The notes: generated from the letters alone by a model not told the origin. 19,020 bases of DNA from Treponema sp. (GCA_031277045.1 JAISLX010000092.1:1-19020); one strand, 5' to 3'. Shown: positions 1 to 9,761, counted from the first letter of the stretch. Numbers and translations are program-made.

Positions 1-462
1 GCGAACGACCAATACCTTCGAAAAGCCGCCGAATTTGAGAATTTTCGCAAGCGGATGAACCAGGAAAAGCAGACCGCCATAGATTTCGCGAATCAAAGCC
101 TGCTTCTGGATATTATTTCGGTAATAGACGATTTTGAGCGGGCCATAAAAGCGGCGGAAACCCAGCGTGAAGCCGCCGGTCAGGACCCGGAACAAATTTC
201 CGCCAGTTTTAACGGCCTCTACGAAGGGATCGGCATGATAGAAAAACGCCTTGTATCCCAGTTGGAAAACAAGTGGGGGCTTAAACGTTTCGATTCGGCC
301 GGGGAGCCCTTCGACCCCAACCGGCACGAAGCGATTATGATGGAAAAATCTTCCGAAATAAACGATCCTGTGGTCGCGGAAGATTTTATCAAAGGTTATA
401 CGCTCAAAGAAAGGGTCGTAAGGGCTGCCAAAGTTAAGGTACTTATGCCGGAGAACGCGTAG
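1..462 (+). CDS. grpE: Nucleotide exchange factor GrpE, 5'-truncated by window edge
   Basis: The reading frame is open from base 1, so the gene starts before the window; the ATG at 55 is an internal methionine. The visible 153 residues begin ANDQYLRKAAEFENFRKR, the end of the long GrpE coiled-coil helix. They continue through the LLLDIISVIDDFERA helix to the C-terminal beta domain, which contains FDPNRHEAI and ends VVRAAKVKVLMPENA. GrpE releases ADP from DnaK as a dimer in the cytoplasm and acts as the thermosensor of the chaperone cycle. It lies 57 bp upstream of dnaK on the same strand, so the two are almost certainly co-transcribed. Any upstream heat-shock operator such as CIRCE, or an hrcA gene, would be outside the window. 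Confidence 0.96.
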   Translation, partial: ANDQYLRKAAEFENFRKRMNQEKQTAIDFANQSLLLDIISVIDDFERAIKAAETQREAAGQDPEQISASFNGLYEGIGMIEKRLVSQLENKWGLKRFDSAGEPFDPNRHEAIMMEKSSEINDPVVAEDFIKGYTLKERVVRAAKVKVLMPENA

Positions 463-519
463 CGTCAGGGAGCTTAAGCCCCGCTTTAACGAAATATGTT
501 TTTTTAAGGGAGATACGTC

Positions 520-2421
520 ATGGGAAAAATAATCGGAATTGACCTGGGAACCACGAATTCATGTGTCGCGGTTTTGGAGGGCGGCGAGCCTGTTGTTATT
601 CAGAATTCTGAAGGAGGCCGGACGACCCCATCTATCGTAGGTTTTACCAGCAAGGGCGAGCGTGTCGTCGGGCAGCCCGCGAAAAACCAGATGATCACCA
701 ATCCCGAAAATACGGTATATTCCATCAAACGTTTTATGGGCCGCCGTTATTCCGAAGTATCAAGCGAGATGAAGCTTGTGCCCTACAAGGTTGTCGAACA
801 GGGCGACGACGTGCGGGTAGACATTGACGGCAAACGTTATTCGCCGCAGGAAATATCCGCGTTCGTACTCCAGAAAATGAAAAAAACCGCCGAGGACTAC
901 CTGGGCGAGGCGGTAACGGAAGCGGTTATCACCGTTCCGGCGTATTTTAACGACGCCCAGAGGCAGGCTACGAAAGACGCCGGAAAAATCGCCGGCCTTG
1001 AGGTAAAGCGCATCATCAACGAGCCTACGGCCGCTTCTCTCGCCTTTGGCTTCAACAAGGAAATGAAGCAGGACAGGATGATCGCCGTCTACGACCTTGG
1101 GGGCGGCACTTTCGATATTTCGATCCTTGAGCTTGGCGAAGGGGTCTTTGAGGTAAAATCCACGAACGGGGATACCCACCTTGGCGGCGACGACTTTGAC
1201 CGGCGCGTCCAGGAATGGCTTATCAGCGAATTCAAGAACGACACGGGGATCGATCTTGCCCAGGACCGCATGGCCCTGCAGCGCCTTAGAGAGGCGGCGG
1301 AAAAAGCGAAGATAGAGCTTTCCGCGATGCAGACAACGGAAATCAATCTGCCCTTTATTACCGCCGACCAGTCCGGCCCCAAACATCTGCAAAAGACCCT
1401 GAGCAGGGCAAAGTTTGAACAGATGGTGGCGGATCTTCTTGAGCGCTCCAAGGAACCCTGCAAAAAGGCCCTTGCCGACGCGGGCCTTACCGCCAACGAC
1501 ATTCACGAAGTAATCCTCGTCGGTGGCTCTACCCGTATTCCCGCGGTTCAGCAGATCGTAAAGGACCTTTTCAGGAAAGAACCCAACAGGGGCGTAAACC
1601 CCGACGAAGCCGTCGCGATTGGGGCGGCGATTCAGGGAAGCATACTTTCCGGGGATGTCAAGGACGTGCTGCTTCTTGACGTTACTCCCCTGTCGCTGGG
1701 AATCGAAACCCTTGGCGGCGTTATGACCCGGCTTATTCCACGGAACACCACGATTCCCACGCGAAAGAGCCAGATTTTCAGTACCGCCGCCGACGGGCAG
1801 ACCGCGGTGTCGATACAGGTACTTCAGGGTGAACGGGAAATGGCCAACCAGAACAGGATGCTCGGCCGTTTCGACCTGGTAGGCATTCCGCCCGCGCCCC
1901 GGGGAGTGCCCCAAATCGAGGTTACGTTCGACATTGACGCGAACGGCATTGTCCATGTGTCGGCAAAGGATATGGGCACGGGCAAGGAACAGAAAATCCG
2001 CATCGAAAGCTCTTCGGGCCTTTCCGAATCAGACATTGACAAGATGGTGAAGGAAGCGGAAATCCACGCCGAAGAGGACAAAAAAGAGCGCGAAAGGGCC
2101 GAAGTCCGCAACGACGCCGACAACATGATCTACAGTACCGAAAAAAACCTTAAAGACCTTGGCGGCAAGGTGGACGCGGCGGAAAAAGCCAAAATCGAGG
2201 AGACAATCGCGGATCTTAAAAAAGCCCTGGAAGGCGGCGATATAGAGACGATCAAAAACAAGACCGAAGCCCTTAAACAGGCATCCTATAAAATCGCCGA
2301 GGAAATTTACAAACAACAGGGACAGGCCGGTCAAGGCGGATCGGAACCCGGCGCGGATACCGGGCCCGAAAACACCAAGAGCGCCGAAGACGCGGACTAC
2401 GAGGTAGTGGACGATAAATGA
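520..2421 (+). CDS. dnaK: Molecular chaperone DnaK (Hsp70)
   Basis: This is a full-length 633-residue Hsp70, the usual bacterial length. The N-terminal ATPase domain shows the phosphate-1 loop [14 protein letters not shown] near residue 4, phosphate-2 [12 protein letters not shown] near 190, and the adenosine motif [14 protein letters not shown] near 330. The hydrophobic interdomain linker ([15 protein letters not shown]) follows near 383, then the beta-sandwich substrate-binding domain and an alpha-helical lid. The tail is Gly/Gln-rich and ends DYEVVDDK, a variant of the usual acidic C-terminus. The ATG is preceded by AAGGGAG at good spacing. DnaK works with GrpE and DnaJ, which flank it here, in ATP-driven protein folding in the cytoplasm. 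Long open frames on the opposite strand are codon-bias shadows. Confidence 0.99.
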   Translation: MGKIIGIDLGTTNSCVAVLEGGEPVVIQNSEGGRTTPSIVGFTSKGERVVGQPAKNQMITNPENTVYSIKRFMGRRYSEVSSEMKLVPYKVVEQGDDVRVDIDGKRYSPQEISAFVLQKMKKTAEDYLGEAVTEAVITVPAYFNDAQRQATKDAGKIAGLEVKRIINEPTAASLAFGFNKEMKQDRMIAVYDLGGGTFDISILELGEGVFEVKSTNGDTHLGGDDFDRRVQEWLISEFKNDTGIDLAQDRMALQRLREAAEKAKIELSAMQTTEINLPFITADQSGPKHLQKTLSRAKFEQMVADLLERSKEPCKKALADAGLTANDIHEVILVGGSTRIPAVQQIVKDLFRKEPNRGVNPDEAVAIGAAIQGSILSGDVKDVLLLDVTPLSLGIETLGGVMTRLIPRNTTIPTRKSQIFSTAADGQTAVSIQVLQGEREMANQNRMLGRFDLVGIPPAPRGVPQIEVTFDIDANGIVHVSAKDMGTGKEQKIRIESSSGLSESDIDKMVKEAEIHAEEDKKERERAEVRNDADNMIYSTEKNLKDLGGKVDAAEKAKIEETIADLKKALEGGDIETIKNKTEALKQASYKIAEEIYKQQGQAGQGGSEPGADTGPENTKSAEDADYEVVDDK

Positions 2422-2465
2422 CCCTTTCCGCTGTTTTTCACGATTTTTTTTAAAAGGGTGATATT

Positions 2466-3593
2466 GTGGCCAAGCGTGATTATTACGAAGTGCTGGGCGT
2501 ACAGAAAAACGCCTCCAAAGACGACATAAAAAAAGCCTACCGCAAGCTTGCCATTCAGTATCACCCGGACAAAAACCCGGGGAACAAGGCGGCGGAGGAA
2601 AAATTCAAGGAAGCCACCGAAGCCTACGAAGTGTTGTCGGACGATCAGAAAAAGTCCGCCTATGATCAGTTCGGCTTTGCCGGGGTTCAAGGCATGGGCG
2701 GCGGCGAACACGATTGGAGCAGTTTTCAGGGTTTTGAGGATATCTTTGGCGGCGATTTTAGCGGCATCTTCGACACGCTCTTTGGCGGGGGTTTTGGGGG
2801 CGCCCGTTCATCCAGGAGCGCCGGAGGCGCCCGCCAGGGGGCAAATCTCCGTTCCGACATTGAAATTCCGTTCAAAGACGCGGTTTTTGGCACCAAGGTT
2901 GAAATTCAATATTCCCGCAACGAAAACTGCCCGGCCTGCCACGGCACCGGGGCGGCCGAGGGTTCGGGAAAAAAGGTTTGTCCCAACTGCCAGGGTTCCG
3001 GCCAGATACGCCGCAGCCAGGGCTTTTTCTCCGTTGCCTCGACCTGCCCAACCTGCCACGGGGAAGGCTATATCATCGAGCATCCCTGCAAGGAATGCGG
3101 CGGATCCGGCGTTCAGCGAAAAAAACAAAAGATCATGGTTACTATCCCGGCGGGGGTAGAAAACGGCCGGCGGGTTGTTATTGCCAAGCAGGGAGACGCG
3201 GGCGTCAACGGCGGGCCGGCAGGGGATCTGTATGTGTTTATCCGGGTTAAACCCCACGAGTACTTTGAACGTCAGGGGCTGGACCTGTACTGCGCGGTTC
3301 CCATTTCCGTTACCCAGGCAAGCCTGGGGGCAGAAATCCACGTAAGCACTCTGGACGGCAAAAAAATAAAAGTAAAGGTATCGCCGGGAATCCAAAACGG
3401 TAAAATGCTTCGTATCAGAAACGAAGGGGTCCCGGCCGCCGGCCGCCGGGGCGATCTCTACATCAAATTCATGGTCCAGGTACCCGACAAGCTGACCAAA
3501 CGGGGCCGTGAACTCATGGAAGAACTTTCCAAAGTAGAAGGGGAAAACGACAGCCCCAGGCCCATTTCCCTGTCCGAACTGGCGGGATCATAA
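2466..3593 (+). CDS. dnaJ: Chaperone protein DnaJ (Hsp40, type I)
   Basis: The protein has 375 residues, standard for type I DnaJ. The J domain begins [11 protein letters not shown] and carries the HPD tripeptide that stimulates DnaK ATPase. A Gly/Phe-rich segment follows at about residues 75-125. The zinc domain has four CxxCxGxG repeats ([32 protein letters not shown]), all intact. The two C-terminal beta-barrel substrate domains complete it. The start is GTG at 2466, chosen because the J domain begins there and AAGGGTG lies about six bases upstream. The 44-bp gap from dnaK and the shared strand indicate one operon. Confidence 0.98.
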   Translation: MAKRDYYEVLGVQKNASKDDIKKAYRKLAIQYHPDKNPGNKAAEEKFKEATEAYEVLSDDQKKSAYDQFGFAGVQGMGGGEHDWSSFQGFEDIFGGDFSGIFDTLFGGGFGGARSSRSAGGARQGANLRSDIEIPFKDAVFGTKVEIQYSRNENCPACHGTGAAEGSGKKVCPNCQGSGQIRRSQGFFSVASTCPTCHGEGYIIEHPCKECGGSGVQRKKQKIMVTIPAGVENGRRVVIAKQGDAGVNGGPAGDLYVFIRVKPHEYFERQGLDLYCAVPISVTQASLGAEIHVSTLDGKKIKVKVSPGIQNGKMLRIRNEGVPAAGRRGDLYIKFMVQVPDKLTKRGRELMEELSKVEGENDSPRPISLSELAGS

Positions 3594-3657
3594 CTGCCGC
3601 TGCTTGCGGAGTTTCCGGAGGAAGCGCTGCTTTTGACGTTCCCGGGGCAGCCGCCGC

Positions 3658-4095
3658 TTACAGATCAAATTCCGCCCAGCGGACACGCCCGGCCAGAACG
3701 GTTTCCCTAAGCCGCTTTTCCTGATCATTTAAATTCTTTGCGGCCCCGCTTTTTACCTCAAGAAAAATAACTTCGGTAATGTCTTTTTGATTCATGCCCT
3801 TAAAAACAATAAAATCCACAGGCCTGCCGACAAAACGGCAGTCCCCGGGGTCGTAAGGAAAACCTGCAAGCAGGGGAGCAATCTGTTCGGATACAAGCCC
3901 CCCCAAAACAGCGCGGGACTGCTTTAACCGGGCCTTGACGGTTTTTTCGAGCCTGCCCCCCGTCCATTCCGCCGCTTCCTGGCTGCGGCCCTGCCTAATC
4001 CCGAGCCGTATTCCCAGAATGAAAAAAACCAGGCAAAAAACAAGCCCCAGGATAATCAGAAGAACTACCGGGACGCTAAAAATATAGCTTTGCAC
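3658..4095 (-). CDS. Membrane-anchored PD-(D/E)XK nuclease-like protein (Endonuc_Holl / Holliday-resolvase-related family)
   Basis: This 145-residue protein has an N-terminal membrane segment (about residues 7-30), a basic helical stretch (35-70), and a C-terminal domain. That domain contains RPVDFIVFKG and, after a strand, EVIFLEVKSG. The spacing of D94, E113 and K115 fits a PD-(D/E)XK nuclease core, and the arrangement resembles the family described as related to archaeal Holliday junction resolvase. Nuclease activity is inferred, not known. The start is GTG at 4095 with AGGAG about seven bases upstream. It lies 21 bp after the stop of the 693-residue gene, so it is the last gene of a three-gene minus-strand operon. 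It converges on dnaJ. Confidence 0.85.
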   Translation of the reverse strand: MQSYIFSVPVVLLIILGLVFCLVFFILGIRLGIRQGRSQEAAEWTGGRLEKTVKARLKQSRAVLGGLVSEQIAPLLAGFPYDPGDCRFVGRPVDFIVFKGMNQKDITEVIFLEVKSGAAKNLNDQEKRLRETVLAGRVRWAEFDL

Positions 4096-4116
4096 GGGCG
4101 CTCCTTGCGCGGATTT

Positions 4117-6198
4117 CTATTCTCCGGCTTCTTCGCGCTGACGGATACTTTCTTTAAAAATCGCCTCGGTATCAATTTTTTCATCTACCCCAAACTGGGG
4201 AAGACCGTTTACGGTACGAAAAGGCATACTCTGGCGCTCACGGTAGGCCCAGCTGTTTTCATCGTTTAGCAGGTGGTCCAGAACCGTAGAAAAGGCAAGG
4301 CTGAAGAAAACAAGCGTTGCGTTGTTACGCCGTTTGGCGGGGAGCAGAGTGTCCAGCCGGGTGGATACCGGATTGGGAATTGCAAAATTGTAGGCTTCCC
4401 AGGGGTTGTCGATGCCATCACAGGGAACCATCTTGTCCGCCCCGCCGATCCGGTTGGCCTGCTCAATGCCCGCAGCCACCAGGGTAAGGCCGCGCCTGAA
4501 CGAGCGGACAGCCGGGTACACTTGTTCAATGTTCTTTTTTTGGACAGGCGGGGGAAACGTACTGTCGAATTTGTAATAAGGCAGGAAAAAAAGCCGCTTA
4601 ACCCAGTGGATTTCACAGAAAAGCCGTTTGGCGTAGGCCGAAGCACGGGATTCGGACTGGTCGATGATGCGGCAATATTCGATAAGCCGGGACAGATATT
4701 CTTTTTCAACAGCTATGTTAATATAACTCTGCCAGTTACTAATAATACTGTTCAAGGTCTCGTCCACGCGGACTGGCCCGCCTGCACTGCTTACCACGGT
4801 TCCAAAATGAACATTTCTTAGACCCAGAAGCATATCCTCCAGAATCCGCATAATCACCACAGTCTGCAGCAGGGGATCGGTGGGAGCAATGAGTTCATAG
4901 CCTCTTTTAAGATCGTAGATATCGCGGAAATAAGGGTATATATCAGGGAAACTGGAAAGCCGTTCCCAGCCGGCTCTGGGAAACAGGGCTTCCAGGGAAG
5001 CGACTCCCTGAAGCATGGCCTTGCGCTCTTTTTCCTCGGCGGCGTTTTTTTCTTCGCGCTCAATTTGTTCCGAATCATCAAAAATCTGTTCTTTTGATTC
5101 TCCGTCATTTTCCGTTTGTCCCTGTTGTTCCTCCTGCCCGTCATCTTCATCGTCAGGGGCGGCGCGTCCCGTGCCGCCTTTAAGTTCCGCAGCCATATTC
5201 ACGGGGTTTATCTGGTCCGACTCCGAAGCGCCGATAAAATTCATAAAGCGGTTCCGCCGGGCGGAAAAAAACACCTCGTAGGGAAGGTAGCAGTCCGAAA
5301 GGAGTTTCATCAACAGCGGGTAGAGATAATAGTGAAGGTCCCGGCGCACATCGTTAAAGGCGGCTATGGCTTCGCTGATAAGGTCCTGGTGTTTTTTCTT
5401 CGCGTCCATGGGATTTTCCAAATAGAGAACCTTGTAAAGCATCTTAAAAGATTCCTTGATATGTTCATCGAGCTCCAGCCGTTCCAAAACAAAAAGAGGT
5501 CCGTAGATATTTTTTAGAATATCGGAAAGCTCAGTAATTCTAACGTTTCGGGGATGAGCCTGAACTTTGGCAATATCGGACGCTATTTTTTCAATGTTCC
5601 AGTACCGCAGTACATCAAGAACACTACAGGCAAAGGGACTGGCCCGTTTAAGTTTTTCGTTTCGGTTTGTGTTGTTCCGGGGAAAAAGAATTCTGACAGA
5701 AGTAACCAGCCGTTCCATAGTTTTATAATAAATATTGAGCTTTTTGTTGATGAACTGAGGATTTACCAGGTCCGGCGGATCGCCAAAAAAAGGCAGCATT
5801 ATCATAAACGCCTGGCCTGCCGATTTAATTTTGAACTCGGGCAGGGCACAGAAGCGGTCCATTTTGACACGCTCAAAATATGAAGCCTTGACCGGTATCA
5901 GGGGATCATCCGCCGGATCCGCCGGACGCCGGACGCTTACCCCCTTGATAAGCTCCGCCTCATCAAACGCCAGTTCCACGCGGTGTTTTGGACGCTGATT
6001 TCCGGCGGGACCGTCTCTTGAAACAGCCTTTTTGGAAGGCATGGATTTTGTCTCCGTTTCCGGGTTACGCTCCACCCCCACTTCACCGCCCAGAAGCTTC
6101 GCCATCCGTTTGGCTTCCGTATCGTCGGTAACGCCCAGTTTTTTCCGTACCTGGCTTAATTCGCCGGGGGCGTAGATTGCCTTTTCGTTTTTTGCCAT
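4117..6198 (-). CDS. Uncharacterised 693-residue protein, probably Treponema-lineage
   Basis: I do not recognise a family. The protein begins MAKNEKAIYAPGELSQVRKK and shows no signal peptide and no clear membrane span. It looks largely alpha-helical. A low-complexity acidic linker at about residues 349-392 (APDDEDDGQEEQQGQTEND onwards, then Glu/Lys-rich) divides an N-terminal part (about 75-335) from a C-terminal part (about 395-690). There are no P-loop, zinc or catalytic motifs that I can see. The ATG is only 2 bp after the stop of the DUF2804 gene and has a weak ribosome-binding site, which suggests translational coupling. The membrane-anchored nuclease-like gene follows 21 bp later. A scaffold or cytoplasmic structural role is possible but unsupported. 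Confidence 0.85.
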   Translation of the reverse strand: MAKNEKAIYAPGELSQVRKKLGVTDDTEAKRMAKLLGGEVGVERNPETETKSMPSKKAVSRDGPAGNQRPKHRVELAFDEAELIKGVSVRRPADPADDPLIPVKASYFERVKMDRFCALPEFKIKSAGQAFMIMLPFFGDPPDLVNPQFINKKLNIYYKTMERLVTSVRILFPRNNTNRNEKLKRASPFACSVLDVLRYWNIEKIASDIAKVQAHPRNVRITELSDILKNIYGPLFVLERLELDEHIKESFKMLYKVLYLENPMDAKKKHQDLISEAIAAFNDVRRDLHYYLYPLLMKLLSDCYLPYEVFFSARRNRFMNFIGASESDQINPVNMAAELKGGTGRAAPDDEDDGQEEQQGQTENDGESKEQIFDDSEQIEREEKNAAEEKERKAMLQGVASLEALFPRAGWERLSSFPDIYPYFRDIYDLKRGYELIAPTDPLLQTVVIMRILEDMLLGLRNVHFGTVVSSAGGPVRVDETLNSIISNWQSYINIAVEKEYLSRLIEYCRIIDQSESRASAYAKRLFCEIHWVKRLFFLPYYKFDSTFPPPVQKKNIEQVYPAVRSFRRGLTLVAAGIEQANRIGGADKMVPCDGIDNPWEAYNFAIPNPVSTRLDTLLPAKRRNNATLVFFSLAFSTVLDHLLNDENSWAYRERQSMPFRTVNGLPQFGVDEKIDTEAIFKESIRQREEAGE

Positions 6199-6200
6199 GC

Positions 6201-7250
6201 TTATACCCGCAGAAAAAGTTTTTTCCCGGTCCCAAACAGACTGCGAATCTGTATTTGCTCTCCCCCGGCGGACATTATCATGCCATTATAATAACCTAGG
6301 GGACTTTCCATATCCGCGCGGGACAGGATGACATTATAACCGGTCCGCATTTGTTCCAGGGGAGTAAATACCAGATCTACCATCCCTTCCACATCCTGAA
6401 TAATCCATTCCGACATAATCCCCGCCGGCAGGGTGATTCGTACCGCCGGCAAGGGGCTCAATTCGCCGTTCACCCAGAGGGCATTTTCGTTGTTCCGGCG
6501 GTTTTCCCGCGTTTGATTTTCCGCCAGGGTAAAACCGATGCGCCGGCCTTCGCCGTCAAAACCAGAAGCAGTACACCAGACTGACTGCATTGGATAGGGA
6601 TAAAACCCTTTAACATCGAAAAAAAAGCCCGATGTACAGGCGGGGTTAAGGGATATTCGCTTCCCCCCGACAATCACGTCTCCCCGCACCGATGTCAACG
6701 TCTTATATGCGTAAACACAGCGCCGTTCGGAAAAACCAAGATTCACCACCAGCGGGCAGGTTTTTTTCTTGTGCTGATCATACATCAAATGAGCAGTAAG
6801 GGCAGGCCGGCGCGCTTTGGCCGCTATATCCAGGTCCATCCGGATCGTATCAGCGTCCAGCCAGGAATGAACTCTGAAAAAAAAGCCCACAGAATGACTA
6901 TCAACGGCGGAATTATAAAGATTCCTGGGCAGCTTCCATCCCCCAAAAGGTATAACCTTTAGGTATTTTATCCTTTCCCCGCGTTCACGGTCGTAAAGAA
7001 AAACCTGGGCCATGCGGTAAAATTTGACATTTACCAGCAGGGCTTCCAGAAAAAACTGGTCCCCCTGAATTATAAATGTTTCCCATTCTTTTATACGGGT
7101 ATCCAGCAGGTACCGGGGCAGAGGAAACCGGTAAGGCCGCCGGACAGCAAGAAGGTCCACTTCTCTAAACGCCCTGGTCCAGGTTCCCTGTACAGGGATT
7201 CCGTTTTCAATGGGCGTGTTTCGCGGGGTGGACAATTCCCGTGTGTACAT
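6201..7250 (-). CDS. DUF2804 domain protein
   Basis: This 349-residue protein has the look of the DUF2804 family. Near the N-terminus is ENGIPVQGTWTRAF, then TRIKEWETFIIQGDQFFLEA. Middle beta-rich segments include VVNLGFSERRCVYAYKT and GFFFDVKGFYPYPMQSVWCTASG, and a C-terminal jelly-roll-like part contains ESPLGYYNGMI. Family function is unknown; the beta-rich fold is lipocalin- or carbohydrate-binding-like, which is only an inference. No signal peptide is visible. It is the first gene of the minus-strand operon with the 693-residue protein and the nuclease-like protein. The 5' side abuts degraded insertion-sequence DNA, so its native promoter region may be shortened. Confidence 0.85.
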   Translation of the reverse strand: MYTRELSTPRNTPIENGIPVQGTWTRAFREVDLLAVRRPYRFPLPRYLLDTRIKEWETFIIQGDQFFLEALLVNVKFYRMAQVFLYDRERGERIKYLKVIPFGGWKLPRNLYNSAVDSHSVGFFFRVHSWLDADTIRMDLDIAAKARRPALTAHLMYDQHKKKTCPLVVNLGFSERRCVYAYKTLTSVRGDVIVGGKRISLNPACTSGFFFDVKGFYPYPMQSVWCTASGFDGEGRRIGFTLAENQTRENRRNNENALWVNGELSPLPAVRITLPAGIMSEWIIQDVEGMVDLVFTPLEQMRTGYNVILSRADMESPLGYYNGMIMSAGGEQIQIRSLFGTGKKLFLRV

Positions 7251-7274
7251 TTCTCAAAGTATAAGCGATTTTGA

Positions 7275-7472
7275 ACCGCGGGACAAGACAGCCCTCCCGG
7301 CAGCCAGGGCAACAGCGATTACCCGCCGAATAACGCCTTTACGGCCATAACTCGAAGGCTGGCGGAATTGCTGTATACGCTGATAAAGAACGGACCGGAG
7401 CATGAAGCGAGAAGGTTCAACGGCGGAAAAAAAGCCGGGCTGATGTTCTGGCGAAGAAGGCGTCAGCGGTGA
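7275..7472 (+). pseudogene. 3' remnant of an IS110/IS116-like transposase
   Basis: Plus-strand translation between a stop at 7272 and the stop at 7470-7472 contains NNAFTAITRRLAELLYTLIK at about 7326-7385, followed by NGPEHEAR. This matches the pattern near the C-terminus of IS110/IS116/IS902-type transposases, of the form (A)xARRLAxLLYxLxKNGxEYExR. No start codon and no upstream DEDD or Transposase_20 domain is present, so only the 3' end survives. The last bases overlap the end of the minus-strand peptidase U32 gene, so the insertion or later deletion fixed that gene's present C-terminus. The family call rests on one short motif. Confidence 0.55.
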
Positions 7473-9715
7473 TGCCTGGTTGCAGGGCCTGTGGCAGACG
7501 GTTCCTGGACAGCCGCTTCCTGGTAAAACCCATCTTTCCAGTTAAAACGGCTGATATCCGGCAGCGGAACGGCGTTCTTCGCCGATTGCATAAGGTCCCG
7601 GTATTGGTTTTTTTTGATGGAAGGGCCGGATTTTCCGCCGGGACCGCCGGATATATCCAAAATAAAACGGCTAAAACCGGCTTCCCGTAGAAAGGGAATT
7701 TTATCCACAATGGAAAAAGGCTGTTCAGGATATACGCGGGTTCCCCCTTCCCCCGCGGCCAGGCGGAATTCCTCGTCCCGGCCGCCGGAAAAACAGGTAA
7801 AATCATAGACTCCCCCCAAATTTTCCCGGATACGAAACAGGGGCGGCCAGGCAAAAACCGTGATAAACATACGGGACCGGTACTGAGCATCAACGGTTTT
7901 TTCAAGATTTTGCCGGTTGTTTTCCAGGGGACAGACAAAAAAATCCGCCCCCAGGGAAGACACGAATGACACAGCCCAGCGGTTGAATGTGTAAAGCCAG
8001 GGTCCCGCAATAAGCCCCAGGGCTCTTGTACGCCCCGGTTTGCCGCCGGAAACCCCGGTGTTCAATGCGGCATTATTGCCTGCGGCGCCGCGAAAATACG
8101 AAAAATGACCGGGGTTATTTACCACAAATTGACGGTAACCTTCACGCAGCAGCGCGTCTATCATGTCCCCCGTTTCCGCGTCATCCCCCTGGGGAAAGTA
8201 AGGGTCCAGAGTAAGAATTATCTCCCCTTTGTTAAACGGCAGGGGACTTTTCTCCAGGAGCCTCGCGGTATTGCGCCGGTTCAGGGCCAGCATCACCCGT
8301 ATGGGCCTGGACGATTGCAGGACAAAAAGATCCTCAACGCGGGAAACCGCGGCGTAGAAACCCTGGGGAAACGCGAGCCCTTCCCCTCCGGCGGCGATCT
8401 TGGCGCGGGGTACGACAATTTCCCGGTCCGGCGCCTTGTCCCGGCCGGGCGTCCTGCGGTAAGAGCCCGGCAGAATCACCCGGCTGTAACGCTTGGACAT
8501 AAGCTTTGTCTGGATAAGGTACATCGTGTCCCCCGGTTCAAAACCTTCGGGAATCGATATCCAGACGCCCGGGGAGGCCGAATCGTCATTTTCGACCGCA
8601 GTTATCTTGAAAGAACGCCGGTCGCTGTCATCCGCCGCGTGGAGCCGCACCGAATCCCCAGGCACGGGAAGAACCGGCCCCCGGGAAATAAGTCCCTGCC
8701 GCCCCGCCCCGGACCCCCTCAGCTTCAAAATTACCCCCAGGGGAATACCGGTCCCGCCGTCCTGGGACGGATTCAGCCAGTCGGGGCCCGTATTTTTCTC
8801 CTGAGTATGTTTCTTCGAGCCCGCGCCGGAAGCGCTGCGGGCAAAGTAAAATTCGGTCTTGGGACGGGCAAAATCGTTACGCAGAATCGCCCCAGCGTCA
8901 TTTATCGTGATACGCAGCTTTTCTTCCCCTGCGCCTTCCGCCAGGGCATCCAGGACCAGCCGGTAGGCGGATACCACGGTTCCCACGTATCCGGCGCTTT
9001 TCATACGGCCTTCGATCTTGAGCGCGTTGATCCCTGCCGCCACAAGACCGGGAACACGGTCAATCAATTGCAAATCGCTGGGACTAAAGTAGTACCCTCC
9101 CTTATCATCGTGGTGATAATACCGGCGGCAGGCCTGGGTACATATCCCCCGGTTGGCGGATTTACCCCCCAGATAGCTGGAAAAAAGGCAAAGCCCGGAG
9201 GCGCTTACACAAAGAGCCCCGTGGACAAAAACCTCCAGTTCCATGTTGGTACCGGCCCGGCAGTCCCGCAGTTCCTCAAAAGACAGCTCCCGGGCCAAAA
9301 CCACCCGGGAAAAGCCGTTTTTTGAAAGGGCATTGGCTCCCCGCGCCCCGGCAATGTTCATCTGGGTAGAGGCGTGAAGTTTAAGCGAGGGAAAACAATC
9401 CCGCACCATGGCGGCCACCCCAAAATCCTGCACGATAAGCCCGTCAGGACCCAGGGCCGCCAAGTACTTGATAAGCTGGTACATCCGGTCCGCTTCCCGC
9501 TGTTCAAAAACCGTATTCACGGCAACGTAGACCTTGCGGCCCATTGAGTGAAGGGAACGCAGGGCGCCTTCAAACTGGGAATAAGCGAAATTGGCGCTCC
9601 GCATCCGGGCATTAAAAGTTTTAAGCCCCAAATACACCGCGTCCGCCCCTTCGGCAACCGCGGCGTCTAAAGCTTCGGGGCTCCCCGCCGGGGCCAATAA
9701 TTCAACCGTTTTCAC
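7463..9715 (-). CDS. Peptidase U32 family protein (TrhP/RlhA/UbiU-type, RNA or ring hydroxylation-like)
   Basis: This is a 750-residue protein with an N-terminal U32 domain: VELLAPAGSPEALDAAVAEG, then ADAVYLGLKTFNAR, then the U32 signature EVFVHGALCVSASGLCLFSS at residues 161-180. Cysteines 169, 176, 192 and 196 match the Fe-S ligand cluster of characterised U32 proteins. The TrhP/RlhA group hydroxylates RNA bases using prephenate-dependent chemistry, and UbiU/UbiV do oxygen-independent ubiquinone hydroxylation. Which substrate applies here is unknown, although the long C-terminal extension resembles the RlhA-type (23S rRNA) architecture. The start is GTG at 9715 with AAGGGG about six bases upstream. 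The C-terminus (ATRHHR) overlaps insertion-sequence DNA and may not be ancestral. The gene is divergent from trxA. Confidence 0.9.
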   Translation of the reverse strand: MKTVELLAPAGSPEALDAAVAEGADAVYLGLKTFNARMRSANFAYSQFEGALRSLHSMGRKVYVAVNTVFEQREADRMYQLIKYLAALGPDGLIVQDFGVAAMVRDCFPSLKLHASTQMNIAGARGANALSKNGFSRVVLARELSFEELRDCRAGTNMELEVFVHGALCVSASGLCLFSSYLGGKSANRGICTQACRRYYHHDDKGGYYFSPSDLQLIDRVPGLVAAGINALKIEGRMKSAGYVGTVVSAYRLVLDALAEGAGEEKLRITINDAGAILRNDFARPKTEFYFARSASGAGSKKHTQEKNTGPDWLNPSQDGGTGIPLGVILKLRGSGAGRQGLISRGPVLPVPGDSVRLHAADDSDRRSFKITAVENDDSASPGVWISIPEGFEPGDTMYLIQTKLMSKRYSRVILPGSYRRTPGRDKAPDREIVVPRAKIAAGGEGLAFPQGFYAAVSRVEDLFVLQSSRPIRVMLALNRRNTARLLEKSPLPFNKGEIILTLDPYFPQGDDAETGDMIDALLREGYRQFVVNNPGHFSYFRGAAGNNAALNTGVSGGKPGRTRALGLIAGPWLYTFNRWAVSFVSSLGADFFVCPLENNRQNLEKTVDAQYRSRMFITVFAWPPLFRIRENLGGVYDFTCFSGGRDEEFRLAAGEGGTRVYPEQPFSIVDKIPFLREAGFSRFILDISGGPGGKSGPSIKKNQYRDLMQSAKNAVPLPDISRFNWKDGFYQEAAVQEPSATGPATRHHR

Positions 9716-9761
9716 ATTTTCCCCTTGTCAATTTCCCCCACTGTCCCAAACCGTTTATCCA

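Noticed and set aside
760..1956. 398-codon open frame on the minus strand across dnaK
   Set aside because: It lies fully antisense to an unmistakable dnaK and its translation has no recognisable domain. It is a by-product of G+C-rich codon choice.
8105..9325. 406-codon plus-strand open frame
   Set aside because: It is antisense to the U32 gene, whose signature and cysteines are clear; the translation is Pro/Arg-rich without a family pattern.
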